Under the pieces are notes generated by a model that saw nothing but the letters and a program-made list of their open reading frames with translations, made no database searches and was not told the DNA's origin. Of a stretch of 6,569 bases of DNA, positions 5,641 through 6,569 are shown one piece after another (positions within the stretch are counted from its first letter, which is position 1; each line of letters starts with the position of its first letter). The position numbers were made by a program, and so were the translations under genes. This DNA is from Candidatus Adiutrix sp. (GTDB lineage Bacteria > Desulfobacterota > Desulfarculia > Adiutricales > Adiutricaceae), in contig JAITUX010000144.1 of NCBI GenBank assembly GCA_031286085.1, positions 1 to 6,569 on the forward strand, given 5' to 3'.

Positions 5641-6045
5641 TCAACTTTTACGGCCGGCCGGGCCGGAGGCGGCCGTGGAATCGGGGGCGGCGGGGGCCGC
5701 GATGACGGCGGTGAAAAGCAGCGGTTCCGGGCCGATATTGGCCAGACCGTGCCCCTCGCCCATCCGGGTCAGGGTCACATCGCCCGGGCCCACTTCGGCG
5801 GCCTGGCCGTCGCGGCGGGTATAGAGGCCCCGCCCCTGGTTGATGATGTATATTTCCTCATCCTCCTTATGGACATGAAAACCGATCGAAGCCCCCGCGG
5901 CCAGGGTCATCTCCCCGATCATTTTGAAAACGGTCCCTTCCGGCCGCTTGTCCGGGCCGAAGGGGTGCCGGCCGCGAATCTCGCCCTCGCCGCCCTGGGC
6001 TTTCTGCCGCACGTTTTCCACTCTATCCTTGGCTGAAAAAATCAT
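5641..6045 (-). CDS. Small cupin-fold protein (cupin_2 family)
   Basis: This 134-residue single-domain cupin has both metal-site motifs. Motif 1 is GFHVHKEDEEIYIINQG (55-71), giving His57, His59 and Glu63 or Glu64. Motif 2 is PGDVTLTRMGEGHGLANIG (87-105), giving His99. These four residues would hold one divalent metal, as in cupin isomerases, dioxygenases and sugar- or ligand-binding cupins; the sequence does not show which substrate is used. The first 40 residues (HPFGPDKRPEGTVFKMIGEM) fit many cupin_2 proteins. An Ala/Pro/Ser tail follows after 117. The ATG has AAGGA nine bases upstream (minus strand, 6059-6055). It lies 22 bases after yggU and 4 before the TPR gene, clearly in the same transcript. 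Confidence 0.85.
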   Translation of the reverse strand: MIFSAKDRVENVRQKAQGGEGEIRGRHPFGPDKRPEGTVFKMIGEMTLAAGASIGFHVHKEDEEIYIINQGRGLYTRRDGQAAEVGPGDVTLTRMGEGHGLANIGPEPLLFTAVIAAPAAPDSTAASGPAGRKS

Positions 6046-6067
6046 AAAGTCACATCCTTATGGTTTT

Positions 6068-6370
6068 TCAGGGGCCGCCGGATTCCGGCAGGCGTTCCTT
6101 TATCCGGCGGAGCGTTTCCGCCTCGGTCAGCCCCTCGACCGCCACCACCTTGCGGCGGCTCCCCGGACCGGCCGCCAAGCTCAGGCAACTGGCGCTCAAA
6201 CCCAACTGCCCGGCCAGAAACCTAAGGAGGGCCAGGTTGGCCGCCCCGGCCTCGGGCGGGGCGGCGACGCGGACCTTCAAGACCTGGCCCTGCCAGCCCA
6301 CCAGGGCGTCGGCCTTGGCCCGGGGCGAAATCAGCACCGCCAGGCGGCAGCCGGGCGAAGGCCCGGTCAT
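6068..6370 (-). CDS. yggU: YggU/DUF167 family protein
   Basis: This 100-residue protein matches the small YggU (DUF167) family: AVLISPRAKADALVGWQGQVLKVRVAAPP (residues 11 onward) corresponds to the family's 'v.P.Ak.daivGwhgd.lKirv.APP', followed by AGAANLALLRFLAGQLGLSA (about 47-66) and GSRRKVVAVEGL (about 75-86). The molecular function of the family is not established. I chose ATG at 6370 because it overlaps the yggT stop as ATGA (6370-6367) and begins right before the conserved domain; the reading frame stays open further upstream, but that part overlaps yggT and does not resemble the family. yggT-yggU adjacency is common in bacteria and supports both calls. Confidence 0.92.
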   Translation of the reverse strand: MTGPSPGCRLAVLISPRAKADALVGWQGQVLKVRVAAPPEAGAANLALLRFLAGQLGLSASCLSLAAGPGSRRKVVAVEGLTEAETLRRIKERLPESGGP

Positions 6371-6569
6371 AACACGTAGGCGCCCCGCAGGGCCGCCTCC
6401 AAGGAGCCCAGAACCACGAAGCGCAAAAGGAGCAGGATAAGCAAAAAAACCAGGGGCCGCCAATCCAGCCCGCCCGGACCCGGGGGAGAAGCGCAGAGCG
6501 AGGGGGCCGAAAGGGGCGCGGTCAGAGGGGTGAATCCCGGGAGACGGCGGATCAAGGAAAAAAGCAGGG
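6367..6569 (-). CDS. yggT: YggT family integral membrane protein, 5' end outside window
   Basis: The frame is open to the window edge and 66 complete codons of the C-terminal part are visible; the start lies beyond 6569. The motif GGLDWRPLVFLLILLLLRFV fits the YggT signature 'GG.D.SPl...ll' followed by the last membrane helix, and FSLIRRLPG before it fits the usual 'l..piRr.lP'. YggT proteins are small inner-membrane proteins linked to osmotic or potassium stress and to cell-division or envelope clusters. Between RRLP and GGLD there are about 20 extra Pro/Ala/Ser-rich residues where many relatives have only a few. The stop overlaps the yggU start (ATGA), so the two are co-translated. Confidence 0.85.
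   Translation of the reverse strand, partial: LLFSLIRRLPGFTPLTAPLSAPSLCASPPGPGGLDWRPLVFLLILLLLRFVVLGSLEAALRGAYVL

Noticed and set aside
6371..6463. Longer upstream start for the YggU protein
   Set aside because: The extra 31 residues overlap yggT and do not resemble the family; the ATGA overlap at 6370-6367 gives a natural start just before the conserved domain.
1..6569. Mobile element, CRISPR, tRNA or phage remnants
   Set aside because: No transposase or integrase motifs, no regular spaced repeats, no tRNA-like cloverleaf and no shift in base composition were seen.

Overview
The window is GC-rich (roughly two thirds G+C by eye). All nine genes I can support lie on the minus strand, so transcription runs from high to low coordinates. 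Gene content suggests a Gram-negative bacterium with an outer membrane: a lipid-transport ABC operon with an MCE protein and a lipoprotein, plus YggT/YggU and a TPR protein of a type I associate with sulfate-reducing 'Deltaproteobacteria' (Desulfobacterota). The phylum is an inference from protein style, not a proof.

Layout in the direction of transcription. (1) 6569-4890 is a tightly packed cluster: the C-terminal end of a YggT-family membrane protein (its 5' part is outside the window), a YggU/DUF167 protein whose start overlaps the yggT stop as ATGA, a single-domain cupin, and a TPR-repeat protein that starts 4 bases after the cupin stop. (2) 4893-4842 holds a strong sigma70-like promoter, TTGACG-16-TATAAT, overlapping the TPR stop codon. 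Two inverted repeats flank its -10 box. (3) 4814-810 is a five-gene lipid-transport operon: a small uncharacterised basic protein, a STAS-MlaE permease fusion, an MlaF-type ATPase, a single-MCE-domain protein with a long helical C-terminus, and a PqiC-like ABC-transport auxiliary lipoprotein. The first three genes overlap, and hairpins sit between the MCE gene and the lipoprotein gene. (4) 775-1 holds an extended -10 promoter (TGCTATAAT) and then a gene that runs off the window. Its product aligns by eye with class I mannose-6-phosphate isomerase (ManA), but the zinc ligands appear to be missing.

The transport operon should encode an inner-membrane ATPase/permease complex (MlaF and STAS-MlaE). 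This would pass lipid through a periplasmic MCE assembly to a lipoprotein partner. The operon mixes Mla-type inner-membrane parts with a Pqi-type lipoprotein, and no MlaC- or MlaA-like gene is present here.

No rRNA, tRNA, CRISPR, insertion sequence or integrase is visible. No gap between genes exceeds about 80 bases. The most unusual items are the ManA-like probable pseudoenzyme, the promoter with paired palindromes, and the unknown gene leading the lipid-transport operon.
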